From: Streptomyces rhizosphaerihabitans
GTDB lineage: Bacteria; Actinomycetota; Actinomycetes; Streptomycetales; Streptomycetaceae
DNA: 64,000 nt
Assembly (NCBI RefSeq): GCF_025399795.1
Contig: NZ_JAODTZ010000009.1
Span: forward strand, 1 to 64,000
Reading direction: 5' to 3'
The position numbers and the translations under genes are program-made. Below, one piece after another: positions 7,550 through 15,940 of the stretch. The number at the start of each line of letters is the position of its first letter. Position 1 is the first letter of the stretch. The notes under the pieces were generated by a model. It did not search any database. It worked only from the letters and a program-made list of their open reading frames with translations, and was not told where the DNA came from.

Positions 7550-9154
7550 ATGACCGAGCACGAGCATGTACGGGTGGCGGTGATCGGGTCCGGGTTCGGC
7601 GGGCTGGGGGCCGCTGCGCGGCTGCGCCGCGAAGGGATCACCGACTTCGTGGTCCTGGAGCGGGCCGGCAGTGTGGGCGGCACCTGGCGCGACAACAGCT
7701 ATCCCGGGTGCGCCTGTGACGTCCCGTCGCACCTGTACTCGTTCTCGTTCGCGCCCAACCCCGAATGGCCGCGCACCTTTTCCGGGCAGGAGCACATCCG
7801 CGCGTACCTGGAGCATGTGGCGGACGTCTTCCGGCTGCGGCCGCATCTGCGGTTCGACTCCGAGGTCAGGATGATGACCTGGGACACGGAGAAGCTGCAC
7901 TGGAGGATCGAGACCAGCAGCGGGTTCCTGACGGCGGATGTCGTGGTGTCCGCCACCGGGCCGCTCTCCGACCCCAAGATCCCGCGGATCCCGGGGATCG
8001 ACACCTTCACCGGCAAGGTGTTCCACTCCGCCCGCTGGGACCACGACTACGACCTGCGCGGCAAGCGGGTGGCCATGGTCGGCACCGGGGCCTCGGCCAT
8101 CCAGATCGTCCCGGAGATCCAGCCGGACGTCGCCCGGCTGACCCTCTTCCAGCGCACCCCGCCGTGGGTGATGCCACGGGTCGACCGGGCCATCGGCGGC
8201 GCAGAGCGGTGGGTGCACCGGCAGCTGCCGTTCACGACGCAGGCCAGGCGCGGGCTCCTGTGGGGCATCCGGGAACTCCAGGTGCAGGCGTTCACCAAGC
8301 GGCCCCATCAGCTGGGCGTGGTCGAGCGGCTGGCCAAGCGGAACATCGCGCGCGCCGTGAAGGATCCGGCGCTGCGGGAGAAGCTGACGCCCGACTACCG
8401 GATCGGCTGCAAGCGCATCCTGCTGTCGAACGCCTACTACCCGGCGCTCACCCGGCCGAACGTGGACGTGGTGGCCTCCGGACTCGCCGAGATCGACGGC
8501 TCCACGGTGGTCGCCGCCGACGGCACCAGGGCGGAGGTCGACGCGATCGTGTTCGGGACCGGCTTCCACGTCACCGACATGCCGATCGCCGATCGGGTCG
8601 TCGGGGCGGAGGGCAGGACGCTCGCGCAGGCGTGGGAGAACGGCATGAAGTCGCTCCGAGGCGCCACCGCGGCCGGCTTCCCCAACTGGATGACGATCAT
8701 CGGACCGAACACCGGGCTCGGGAACTCCTCGATGATCCTGATGATCGAGTCCCAGCTGAACTACATGGCCGACTTCGTACGGCAGCTGGACGTCCTCGGG
8801 GGACGTGCGGCGCTCGACGCGCGACCCGCCGCCGTGGACGCCTGGAACGACCGGGTCCAGGAGCGCATGCAGCGCACGGTGTGGAACACCGGCGGCTGCA
8901 CCAGCTGGTACCTCGACGCCAACGGCGTCAACACCACCGTGTGGCCCGGTACGACGACCGAGTTCCGGGGCGCCACACGTCGCGTCGACCTGGGGGAGTA
9001 CGACGTGCTGCGCGCGCCGAAAACCGCACCCGGAGCTGAACCCGGAGCTGAACCCGGAGCTGAACCCGGAGCTGAACCCGGAGCTGAACCCGGAGCTGAG
9101 TCCGAGCCGCGTACGAAGGGCACCCGCAAGAAGAAGGTGGAGGCAGGAGCGTGA
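7550..9154 (+). CDS. Flavin-containing Baeyer-Villiger type monooxygenase
   Basis: A 534-residue FAD/NADPH monooxygenase. It has an N-terminal FAD Rossmann motif (IGSGFGGLGAAARL), the GGTWRDNSYPGCACDVPSHLY block, a match to the Baeyer-Villiger fingerprint (FTGKVFHSARW, about residue 155) and a second dinucleotide fold (VGTGASAIQI). Such enzymes convert ketones to esters or lactones. The C-terminus carries an unusual tandem PGAE repeat followed by a basic TKGTRKKKVE tail. A 4-bp overlap with a hydrolase gene and the SDR after it suggest one oxidative pathway: oxygenate, hydrolyse, reduce or oxidise. The substrate is unknown. Confidence 0.92.
   Translation: MTEHEHVRVAVIGSGFGGLGAAARLRREGITDFVVLERAGSVGGTWRDNSYPGCACDVPSHLYSFSFAPNPEWPRTFSGQEHIRAYLEHVADVFRLRPHLRFDSEVRMMTWDTEKLHWRIETSSGFLTADVVVSATGPLSDPKIPRIPGIDTFTGKVFHSARWDHDYDLRGKRVAMVGTGASAIQIVPEIQPDVARLTLFQRTPPWVMPRVDRAIGGAERWVHRQLPFTTQARRGLLWGIRELQVQAFTKRPHQLGVVERLAKRNIARAVKDPALREKLTPDYRIGCKRILLSNAYYPALTRPNVDVVASGLAEIDGSTVVAADGTRAEVDAIVFGTGFHVTDMPIADRVVGAEGRTLAQAWENGMKSLRGATAAGFPNWMTIIGPNTGLGNSSMILMIESQLNYMADFVRQLDVLGGRAALDARPAAVDAWNDRVQERMQRTVWNTGGCTSWYLDANGVNTTVWPGTTTEFRGATRRVDLGEYDVLRAPKTAPGAEPGAEPGAEPGAEPGAEPGAESEPRTKGTRKKKVEAGA
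9029..9100 (+). repeat. 12-bp tandem repeat encoding PGAE units
   Basis: Six consecutive copies of a 12-bp unit (CCCGGAGCTGAA, the last copy ending in GAG), lying in frame in the monooxygenase C-terminus. Likely prone to copy-number change by slippage without breaking the frame. Confidence 0.9.
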
Positions 9155-10146
9155 GCCGACTGACGCATGAGGCACACGGGGCTTACGCGCCTCCCGTGCC
9201 GGCGCGGGAACTGATCGCACACTCCGCCGACGGCGCGCGGCTGCACGTCGAGGTGCACGGCCCCGAGGACGCGCCCGCCGTCGTCCTCGCGCACGGCTGG
9301 ACCTGCTCGACCGCCTTCTGGGCGGCCCAGATCCGGGACCTCGCCGCCGACCACCGGGTCATCGCGTACGACCAGCGCGGGCACGGGCGCAGTCCCGCGA
9401 GCGACACGTGCAGCACCGAGGCGCTCGCCGACGACCTGGAGGCGGTGCTCGCCGCCACCCTCGCGCCGGGCGAGAAGGCCGTGCTCGCGGGGCACTCCAT
9501 GGGCGGTATGACATTGATGGCCGCCTCGACGCGACCCCGGTTCAGGGAGCACGCGGCGGCGGCGCTGTTGTGCAGCACGGGGAGCACGCGGCTGGTCGAG
9601 GAGTCGCGCGTGCTGCCGTTGCGCGCCGGGCGGCTCCGGACGCGTGTCACCGGGGCCGTGCTCGGCTCGCGCGCGCCGCTCGGGCCCGTCACGCCGGTCG
9701 CCAGGCGGATCCTCAAGTACGCGACCATGGGCCCCGGTTCGTCCCCGGTCATGGTGGAGGCGTGCGCGCGGATCGTGCACGCCTGTCCGCGGGCCGTGCG
9801 CCATGCCTGGTCGGCCGTGCTCGCCACCCTCGATCTCGAAGAGGGCGTCAGGGAGTTGCGGGTGCCGACGGCGGTGATCGCGGGCACCGTGGACCGGTTG
9901 ACACCGGTCGTGCACGCGCGTGCTCTGGTGGCGGCACTGCCGAACTGCGTCGGCAGCACCGAGCTGCCGGGGCTCGGTCACATGACTCCGGTGGAAGCGC
10001 CGGAGCTGGTGACCGCCCGGATACGGGAACTCGTCTCCACGTACACGAGGACCGCCGAGACACAAAAGGCCGTAGAGAGCGGGGAGATCGTCGTAGAACA
10101 CGCGGAGATCGCCGCAGTGACCGCAGAGATCGAGGAGGGCGCATGA
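9151..10146 (+). CDS. Alpha/beta hydrolase
   Basis: A 331-residue alpha/beta-hydrolase fold enzyme. The oxyanion segment is LAHGWTCS, the nucleophile elbow GHSMGGM (about residues 114-120), the acid lies in AGTVDRLTP and the catalytic His in GLGHMTP. Overlap with the monooxygenase stop (GTGA) and with the downstream SDR ATG indicates tight coupling. It is likely to cleave the ester product of the monooxygenase, or to act as an esterase/lipase. The last 30 residues are charged and low-complexity (ETQKAVESGEIVVEHAEIAA). Confidence 0.9.
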   Translation: MSRLTHEAHGAYAPPVPARELIAHSADGARLHVEVHGPEDAPAVVLAHGWTCSTAFWAAQIRDLAADHRVIAYDQRGHGRSPASDTCSTEALADDLEAVLAATLAPGEKAVLAGHSMGGMTLMAASTRPRFREHAAAALLCSTGSTRLVEESRVLPLRAGRLRTRVTGAVLGSRAPLGPVTPVARRILKYATMGPGSSPVMVEACARIVHACPRAVRHAWSAVLATLDLEEGVRELRVPTAVIAGTVDRLTPVVHARALVAALPNCVGSTELPGLGHMTPVEAPELVTARIRELVSTYTRTAETQKAVESGEIVVEHAEIAAVTAEIEEGA

Positions 10147-11027
10147 GCAAGGTGAGCCTGGAAGGGCAGGTCGCCGTCGTCACGGGGGCCGCACGAGGTG
10201 TCGGCGAGCTCCTCGCGCGCAAGCTCTCCGCGCGCGGGGCGAAGGTCGCGCTGGTCGGGCTGGAGGCGGACGAGCTGAAGCGGGTCTCGGAGCGGCTGCA
10301 CAGCGAGAGCGACCACTGGTACGCCGATGTCACCGACCACGAGGCGATGGCGCGGGTCGCCCAGGAGGTCAAGCAGCGGTTCGGCAAGGTGGACATCGTC
10401 GTCGCCAACGCCGGTGTCGCGAGCGGGGGGCCGTTCGTGGACTCCGACCCCGTCGCCTGGCGGCGGGTGATCGAGGTGAACCTGATCGGATCGGCGGTCA
10501 CCGCGCGGGCGTTCCTGCCGGCGCTGATGGAGAGCCGGGGCTACCTGCTGCAGATCGCGTCGCTGGCCGCGATCACTCCCGCCCCCATGATGTCGGCCTA
10601 CTGCGCCTCCAAGTCCGGTGTGGAGGCGTACGCGCACAGTCTGCGCGCCGAGGTCGGCCACCGGGGCGTACGGGTCGGCGTCGGGTATCTGTCGTGGACC
10701 GACACCGACATGGTGCGGGGCGCCGACCAGGACGAGGTGATGCGGGAGTTGCGGCAGCGGCTGCCGTGGCCGTCCAACAAGACGTATCCGCTGGGGCCGG
10801 CCGTCGACCGGATCGTGGCCGGGATCGAGCGCCGCTCCAGCCATGTGTACGCGCAGTGGTGGCTGCGCGGGATGCAGGGGATCCGCGGGTATCTGCCCGG
10901 GGTCATCGGGGCGGTCGGGCAGCGCGAGATGCGGCGGTTCGAACCGCGCCTCGGCGGTGTGCGGACGGGGCTGGTCGGGGCCGGCGGGGCGGCCGACGAG
11001 CAGGAGCGGAATTCGACGGCTCCGTGA
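10143..11027 (+). CDS. Short-chain dehydrogenase/reductase
   Basis: A 294-residue classical SDR. It has the NAD(P) motif VTGAARGVGELLA at the N-terminus, ANAG, catalytic Ser in QIASLAAI and the YCASK catalytic dyad (about residues 155-159). It is the third gene of the monooxygenase operon, overlapping the hydrolase by 4 bp. It probably handles the alcohol or ketone linked to the oxygenated substrate. The C-terminal extension past residue 215 (RSSHVYAQWWLRGMQGIRGYLP) is typical of the lipid-type SDRs. Confidence 0.9.
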   Translation: MSKVSLEGQVAVVTGAARGVGELLARKLSARGAKVALVGLEADELKRVSERLHSESDHWYADVTDHEAMARVAQEVKQRFGKVDIVVANAGVASGGPFVDSDPVAWRRVIEVNLIGSAVTARAFLPALMESRGYLLQIASLAAITPAPMMSAYCASKSGVEAYAHSLRAEVGHRGVRVGVGYLSWTDTDMVRGADQDEVMRELRQRLPWPSNKTYPLGPAVDRIVAGIERRSSHVYAQWWLRGMQGIRGYLPGVIGAVGQREMRRFEPRLGGVRTGLVGAGGAADEQERNSTAP

Positions 11028-11203
11028 GTCACCCGAGGTGTCTCTGACGCGTCCCAGGAGCGTCTCACCGGCGTGTCTCACGGTGAGTGACTGATCGAAA
11101 TGCGTGCTCTGTCCCTGCGTGTAAGTCTGGTCGAGGCCCGAACCCCCTGGCTCGACAAGGGGGTCGAGGCCCGAATCCCTCACCCACTACGGGAGTGAAT
11201 CGC

Positions 11204-11410
11204 ATGAGCATGCAGGACCAGTTCAAGGACAAGGCCGAGCGGACGAAGCAGGGCAAGAAGAAGACGCGCCCCGAGGGCCGCCAGGACGAGGCGAGCCGCC
11301 GTGCCCCGGCCGGCCGCGACGGTGCCCCGGCCCGTGACGGTGCGATGCCGGACGCGGAGCGAGCTCAGCGGGAGGCTCAGGACCGCTTCGACCAGGACTA
11401 CGACGCCTGA
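11204..11410 (+). CDS. Small charged hypothetical protein (68 aa)
   Basis: A 68-residue, highly hydrophilic protein rich in Lys, Arg, Asp, Glu and Gln (starts MSMQDQFKDKAERTKQGKKK, ends DRFDQDYDA). No hydrophobic core is apparent, so it is probably disordered. A strong terminator follows within 25 bp, and the preceding 176 bp contain a repeated GTCGAGGCCCGAA element. Function unknown. Codon bias in the frame is normal for this genome, supporting a real gene. Confidence 0.6.
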   Translation: MSMQDQFKDKAERTKQGKKKTRPEGRQDEASRRAPAGRDGAPARDGAMPDAERAQREAQDRFDQDYDA

Positions 11411-11431
11411 TCGAAAGGCCTGCTCGGCCTG

Positions 11432-11464
11432 AACGGGGCGCCCTCTTCCGGGAGGGCGCCCCGT
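11432..11464. terminator. Hairpin terminator between convergent genes
   Basis: Stem ACGGGGCGCCCTC / GAGGGCGCCCCGT with a short loop, lying between the small charged gene and the convergent tricorn protease gene. It could serve both directions. Confidence 0.8.
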
Positions 11465-11517
11465 TCTCGTGCTCGTTTTCTTCCCGGAGGGCACCCTGTT
11501 CTCGTGCTCGTTTCCGG

Positions 11518-14500
11518 TCAGCCCGTTCTCGGGGGGAGCTTCGGTCGCGTTCTGTCCGGCACGTTCGAGTGGTCCGGTGGCGAGGCCGCGGGATGGCTGC
11601 GGAGCAGGTCCAGGGAGAGCTGGATGGCGTCGTCCAGCTGGGCGTGGCGGCCCTCCGCCCAGTCGAGCGGGGTGCGCAGGATCTCCAAGTCGGGGGCGAC
11701 ACCGTGGTTTTCGACGGACCAGCCGTACGCGTCGAACCACGCGGCGTTCATGGGCACCGTGATGACCGTGCCGTCGCCGAGACGATGGCGGCCGGTCATG
11801 CCGACCACACCGCCCCAGGTGCGCTGCCCCACCACCGGGCCCAGTTTGAGCAGTTTGAAGGCGGCGGTGATCATGTCGCCGTCGGACGACGTCGCCTCGT
11901 CGGCCAGGGCCACCACCGGGCCGCGCGGGGCGTTGGAGGCGTACGACACCGGCTGCGCGTCGCGGGTGAGGTCCCAGCCGAGAATCGTGCGCGTCAGCTT
12001 CTCGACGACCAGTTCGCTGATGTGGCCGCCCGCGTTGCCCCGCACGTCGACGATGAGGGCCGGACGTGAGACCTCCATCCGCAGGTCACGGTTGAACTGG
12101 GCCCATCCCGAGCCGCCCATGTCGGGGATGTGCAGATAGCCGCAGTGGCCGCCGCTCAACTCCCGTACGACCTGGCGGCGTTTGGCCACCCAGTCCTGGT
12201 AGCGCAGGGGGCGTTCGTCGATCAGCGGGACCACGGCCACCCGGCGCGAGCGGCCCTCGCCCTCCGCCGGGGTGAAGGTCAGCTCCACCGTCGTACCGCC
12301 CGCGCCCGCGAGCAGCGGATACGGGCCGGTGACCGGGTCCACCGGGCGCCCGTCGACATGGGTCAGGACCGCACCCTCGCGGATACCGGCGCCCGCCAGC
12401 GGTGAGCGCGCCTTGGAGTCGGACGAGTCGCCGGGCAGAATCCGCTTGAGCATCCAACTGTCTTCCCGGCAGACGAAGTTGGCACCCAGCAGGCCCTGCC
12501 AGCGCTGGTAGTGGGGCGGACCCTCGTTGCGGCGCGCGGCGGTGACGTACGCGTGCGAGGTGCCCAGTTCGCCGAGGACTTCGCGCAGCAGGTCCGCGAA
12601 CTCGTCCGGGGAGGCGACCCGTTCGACCAGGGGACGGTACTGCTCCAGGATCGCGTCCCAGTCGAGACCGCACATGTTCGGGTCCCAGTAGTAGGCGCGG
12701 ATGATGCGGCCGGCCTCCTCGTACGCCTGGCGCCATTCGGAGGGCGGGTCCACCTCGTGCAGGATGCGGCGCAGGTCGATCCAGACGGTCGAGTCGCTGT
12801 CGCCGGACTCGGTGGAGGGGACGGCGCGCAGGTCACCTTCGTCGACGACGACCAGCCGGGAACCGTCGCCGCTCACCGCGAACCAGTCCAGATGGTCGAC
12901 GAGTTCGGACTTCTTCGCCTTGGTGATGTTGAAGAACTCCAGGGTCGGACGGCCGGTCGTGTCGTCCGGGTTGGCGAACGTCTCGCCCAGCGCGCCGGAG
13001 ATCGGCCAGCGCAGCCAGACCAGGCCGCCGCCCGAGACCGGGCGCAGCGCCGAGTACTTGGAGGCGGTGACCGGGAAGGGCGTCACCCGGCTCTCCAGGC
13101 CTTCGAGTTCCACGGTCGTCGCGCTGCCGTCGCCAGGTCCCTCCTCGACCGGGTCGAGGCCGCCCGCGACCGGCCGCCCGTCCGGGTTCAGCGCGAAGGG
13201 GGAGGGGGTGGCGGAGGACAGCGGGACGAGGTAGGGGCGGCAGCCGAGGGGGAAGGACAGGTCCCCGGTGTGCACGTCGTACACCGGGTCGAAGCCGCGC
13301 CAGGACAGGAAGGCCAGATAGCGGCCGTCCCGCGTGAAGACCGGATTCTCGTCCTCGAAGCGGCCGTTGGTGACGTCGACGATCAGGCGGTCCTTTATGC
13401 GCGCCATCTTGATCTGCCGCAGGGAGCGTCCGATGCCGGGGTGCGACCACGCCAGCCAGGCGCCGTCCGGGGAGAAGGCGAGGTCCGTCACCGGGCCGTT
13501 GATGGAACGGATGAGCTCGGTGACCTCGCCCTCCCCGGACTCCGTTTCGGAGGTGTCCTCGGGCTCCACTTCGGAGGTGTCCCCAGGCTCCGTTTCGGAG
13601 GTGTCCCCGGACTCCGCGCCGGAGGTGTCCCCCGACTCCGCGCCGGAGGTGTCCCCGGACTCCGCGCCGGGGATGTCGGCGGACTCCTCCGTCGCGTCGA
13701 GCAGGAGCAACCGTCCGTCGTTGGAGGCGATGGCGAGACGTTCGCCCTGCGGGTCCGACACCAGTTCCTGTACGCGGCCCAGCCGGCCGGAGGCGAGGCG
13801 GCGCGGCTCGCGGGCGCCGGTCGCGCGCGGCAGGTAGGCGATCTCGACGGCGTCCTCGCCCTCGGCGTCGGTGACGTAGGCGACCTGTCCGCCCGAGCCG
13901 AGCATCTCCGGGAGCCGGACCCGCACGCCCGGGGTGTCCGCGATGGTGCGCGCGGGACCGTCGCGGTGGGTGAGCCAGTACAGGCTGCCGCGTACGACGA
14001 CGGCGCTGGCCCGGCCCGTCTCGTCCACGGAGATGCTGTCGACGTGCTGGGCGGCGGGCACCGGGTACGTACGCCGTCCCGCGCGCGGACCGCCCAGGAG
14101 GACGTCGAGACGGCGTGGAACCGACTCGGGGGACAGGTTGTCGACGATCCACAGATCACCCGCGCACTGGTAGACGACCCGGGTGCCGTCCGAGGAGGCG
14201 TGCCGGGCGTAGAAGGCGTCGTGGTCGGTGTGCCGGCGCAGGTCGGAGCCGTCGTACGCGCACGAGTAGAGGTTCCCGACGCCCTCGTGGTCGGAGAGGA
14301 ACGCGATTCGCCCGCCGACGAACATCGGGCAGGCCAGATGGCCTTCCAGGTCGGCGACCAGCTGTCGGCCGTGCAGCCAGATGCGGCCCATGGCCCCGCC
14401 CCGGTAGCGCTTCCAGGCTGCCGGTTCGTGCGGTGGGGTGCCGGTCAGCAGCAGGGTCTTTCGCTCGCCCTCGACGTCGGCGACGCCGATGTCCGAGACC

Positions 14501-14937
14501 GGGCCCCAGGGCAGCTTGCGGCCGGGGTCGCCGTCGGTGGCGACGTCGTAGGCCCAGGTGAAGTACGAGAACGGCTGGCCGTGCGAGGCGACGGCGAGGA
14601 TGTCGCCGTCGGGGGACCAGCCGCACACCTGGGTGTCGGCGCTGCCCCAGTAGGTGAGCCGGCGGCCCGGTCCGCCGTCCACCGGTGCCAGATGGATCTC
14701 CGGGACGAAGCTGCGCCAGCTCGTGTACGCGATGTGCCGGCCGTCGGGGGAGAAGCGGGGGTGGCCGACCTTGGTGCGGTCGACGGTGAGCCGCCAGGCG
14801 CGCCCCCGGCCGTCGAGCGGGGCCAGCCACAGATCGTCCTCGGTGACGAAGCACAGCCGGTCGCCGCTCAGGTGCGGGAAACGCAGATAGCCGGGGGAGT
14901 TCTCGTCCGTGGTCGCGTTCTCGTACTCGTCGCTCAC
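11518..14937 (-). CDS. Tricorn-type S41 protease with beta-propellers and PDZ domain
   Basis: A 1139-residue tricorn protease homologue, a large cytosolic peptidase acting downstream of the proteasome or other proteases. The N-terminal half contains propeller repeats (for example GHPRFSPDGRHIAYTSW), the C-terminal half a PDZ segment (REGAVLTHVDGRPVDP) and the S41 core with nucleophile region ALADEATSSDGDM and GQRTWGGVVG. Between the propellers is an unusual acidic repeat, residues about 425-475, built of GDTSGAES/GDTSETEP-like units. GTG at 14937 is chosen because the family N-terminus (SGDRLCFVTEDDLW) follows shortly after. It is divergent from the TetR gene. Confidence 0.92.
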   Translation of the reverse strand: MSDEYENATTDENSPGYLRFPHLSGDRLCFVTEDDLWLAPLDGRGRAWRLTVDRTKVGHPRFSPDGRHIAYTSWRSFVPEIHLAPVDGGPGRRLTYWGSADTQVCGWSPDGDILAVASHGQPFSYFTWAYDVATDGDPGRKLPWGPVSDIGVADVEGERKTLLLTGTPPHEPAAWKRYRGGAMGRIWLHGRQLVADLEGHLACPMFVGGRIAFLSDHEGVGNLYSCAYDGSDLRRHTDHDAFYARHASSDGTRVVYQCAGDLWIVDNLSPESVPRRLDVLLGGPRAGRRTYPVPAAQHVDSISVDETGRASAVVVRGSLYWLTHRDGPARTIADTPGVRVRLPEMLGSGGQVAYVTDAEGEDAVEIAYLPRATGAREPRRLASGRLGRVQELVSDPQGERLAIASNDGRLLLLDATEESADIPGAESGDTSGAESGDTSGAESGDTSETEPGDTSEVEPEDTSETESGEGEVTELIRSINGPVTDLAFSPDGAWLAWSHPGIGRSLRQIKMARIKDRLIVDVTNGRFEDENPVFTRDGRYLAFLSWRGFDPVYDVHTGDLSFPLGCRPYLVPLSSATPSPFALNPDGRPVAGGLDPVEEGPGDGSATTVELEGLESRVTPFPVTASKYSALRPVSGGGLVWLRWPISGALGETFANPDDTTGRPTLEFFNITKAKKSELVDHLDWFAVSGDGSRLVVVDEGDLRAVPSTESGDSDSTVWIDLRRILHEVDPPSEWRQAYEEAGRIIRAYYWDPNMCGLDWDAILEQYRPLVERVASPDEFADLLREVLGELGTSHAYVTAARRNEGPPHYQRWQGLLGANFVCREDSWMLKRILPGDSSDSKARSPLAGAGIREGAVLTHVDGRPVDPVTGPYPLLAGAGGTTVELTFTPAEGEGRSRRVAVVPLIDERPLRYQDWVAKRRQVVRELSGGHCGYLHIPDMGGSGWAQFNRDLRMEVSRPALIVDVRGNAGGHISELVVEKLTRTILGWDLTRDAQPVSYASNAPRGPVVALADEATSSDGDMITAAFKLLKLGPVVGQRTWGGVVGMTGRHRLGDGTVITVPMNAAWFDAYGWSVENHGVAPDLEILRTPLDWAEGRHAQLDDAIQLSLDLLRSHPAASPPDHSNVPDRTRPKLPPRTG
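13530..13680 (-). repeat. In-frame tandem repeat in the tricorn gene
   Basis: Roughly 27-30 bp units encoding variants of SGDTSGAESGDT and EPGDTSEVEP. The units are near-identical at DNA level in the 13600-13670 part and more divergent at the ends. This is a hydrophilic linker between propeller blades. Confidence 0.8.
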
Positions 14938-15114
14938 CTCCCCATGCTTTTCCGCTGGGCGGGCCCCGGCAACTTGTGGGACCGGGGGCGCGTTGTGGGG
15001 CGTGGGCGCGGGCGGGGATACGGGAGGTGCTCGCGGGGCGCGTTCGGGGATGTGTGCGCCCTGCATGTGCCGCCTGTCCCGGCCCTCGTCCAGCGACGTG
15101 ACCCAACACACGTA

Positions 15115-15127
15115 CGAAACGGTTTCG
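15115..15127. promoter_or_regulatory. TetR-type operator candidate
   Basis: Palindrome CGAAAC-G-GTTTCG in the divergent tricorn/TetR intergenic region, followed by a looser dyad CGAA-N9-TTCG around 15163-15179. The location 73 bp upstream of the TetR start suits autoregulation. Confidence 0.55.
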
Positions 15128-15199
15128 TTTCGCTGGAGCCGGGAGGTATCTTCAGAGGCATACGAATCCGTGTCGTTCGAAGCAGGAGAGGTGAGTGGG

Positions 15200-15790
15200 A
15201 TGGCTGAAGCCGCAACGGTGCGTCGCAGTCGGATCACGCCCGAGCGCGAGGCCGAGCTGTACACGGCCGTGCTCGACCTGCTTCGGGAAGTCGGCTACGA
15301 CGCCCTCACGATGGACGCCGTCGCGGCCCGTACCCGTTCCAGCAAGGCCACCCTCTACCGCCAGTGGGGCGGCAAGGCCGAGCTCGTCGTGAAAGCGCTG
15401 CGGCACCAGAAGCCGCTGAAGTTCTCCGACATGGACACCGGGAGCCTGCGGGGCGACTTCCACGCACTCGCCCTCCGGCAGGACGACTGCCAGATGGAAC
15501 AGGACTCCGCGCTGATGCGGGGCCTGGCCATGGCGGCGCACGGGAACCCGGATTTGCTCAAGGCGTTCCGGGAGTGGCTGGTCGAGCCGGAGTTGGAAGA
15601 GCTGCGCCGGGTGCTCCAGCGTGGTGTCGACCGAGGTGAGATCCGTGCCGACAACCCGGCGATGCAGTACGTGATGCACATGCTCATCGGCGCCTTCGCG
15701 GCCCGCACCATGATCGACGAACTCCCGCCGACACAGGCCTTCCTGCATTCGTATGTCGACGCCGTGGTCCTCCCCGCTCTCGGCGCCTGA
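15200..15790 (+). CDS. TetR family transcriptional regulator
   Basis: A 196-residue TetR repressor. The HTH lies at about residues 30-60 (YDALTMDAVAARTRSSKATLYRQWGGKAEL), followed by an all-helical ligand domain. ATG at 15200 is chosen at the family's usual position. It is directly upstream of an MMPL transporter on the same strand (150-bp gap), the usual arrangement for a repressor of lipid or drug export. A palindromic site sits just upstream. Confidence 0.92.
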   Translation: MAEAATVRRSRITPEREAELYTAVLDLLREVGYDALTMDAVAARTRSSKATLYRQWGGKAELVVKALRHQKPLKFSDMDTGSLRGDFHALALRQDDCQMEQDSALMRGLAMAAHGNPDLLKAFREWLVEPELEELRRVLQRGVDRGEIRADNPAMQYVMHMLIGAFAARTMIDELPPTQAFLHSYVDAVVLPALGA

Positions 15791-15940
15791 CTTCCCACTC
15801 CCGCACCTCCTTCACCCCATACAGATCTCTGCAGTCGCACCTGACGCGCCGCTCACGTCGTCGGGCTGATCCCCCCTGCCCCCACTCGGGTGATCACACC
15901 AGCCCCTGCCCTTCCACGACCTGACCGGGAGTACGCCTTC

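Noticed and set aside
12511..15207. Long plus-strand open frame of about 900 codons opposite the tricorn gene
   Set aside because: It is the antisense shadow of a clear tricorn protease; its translation is Arg/Gly/Val-rich without domains.
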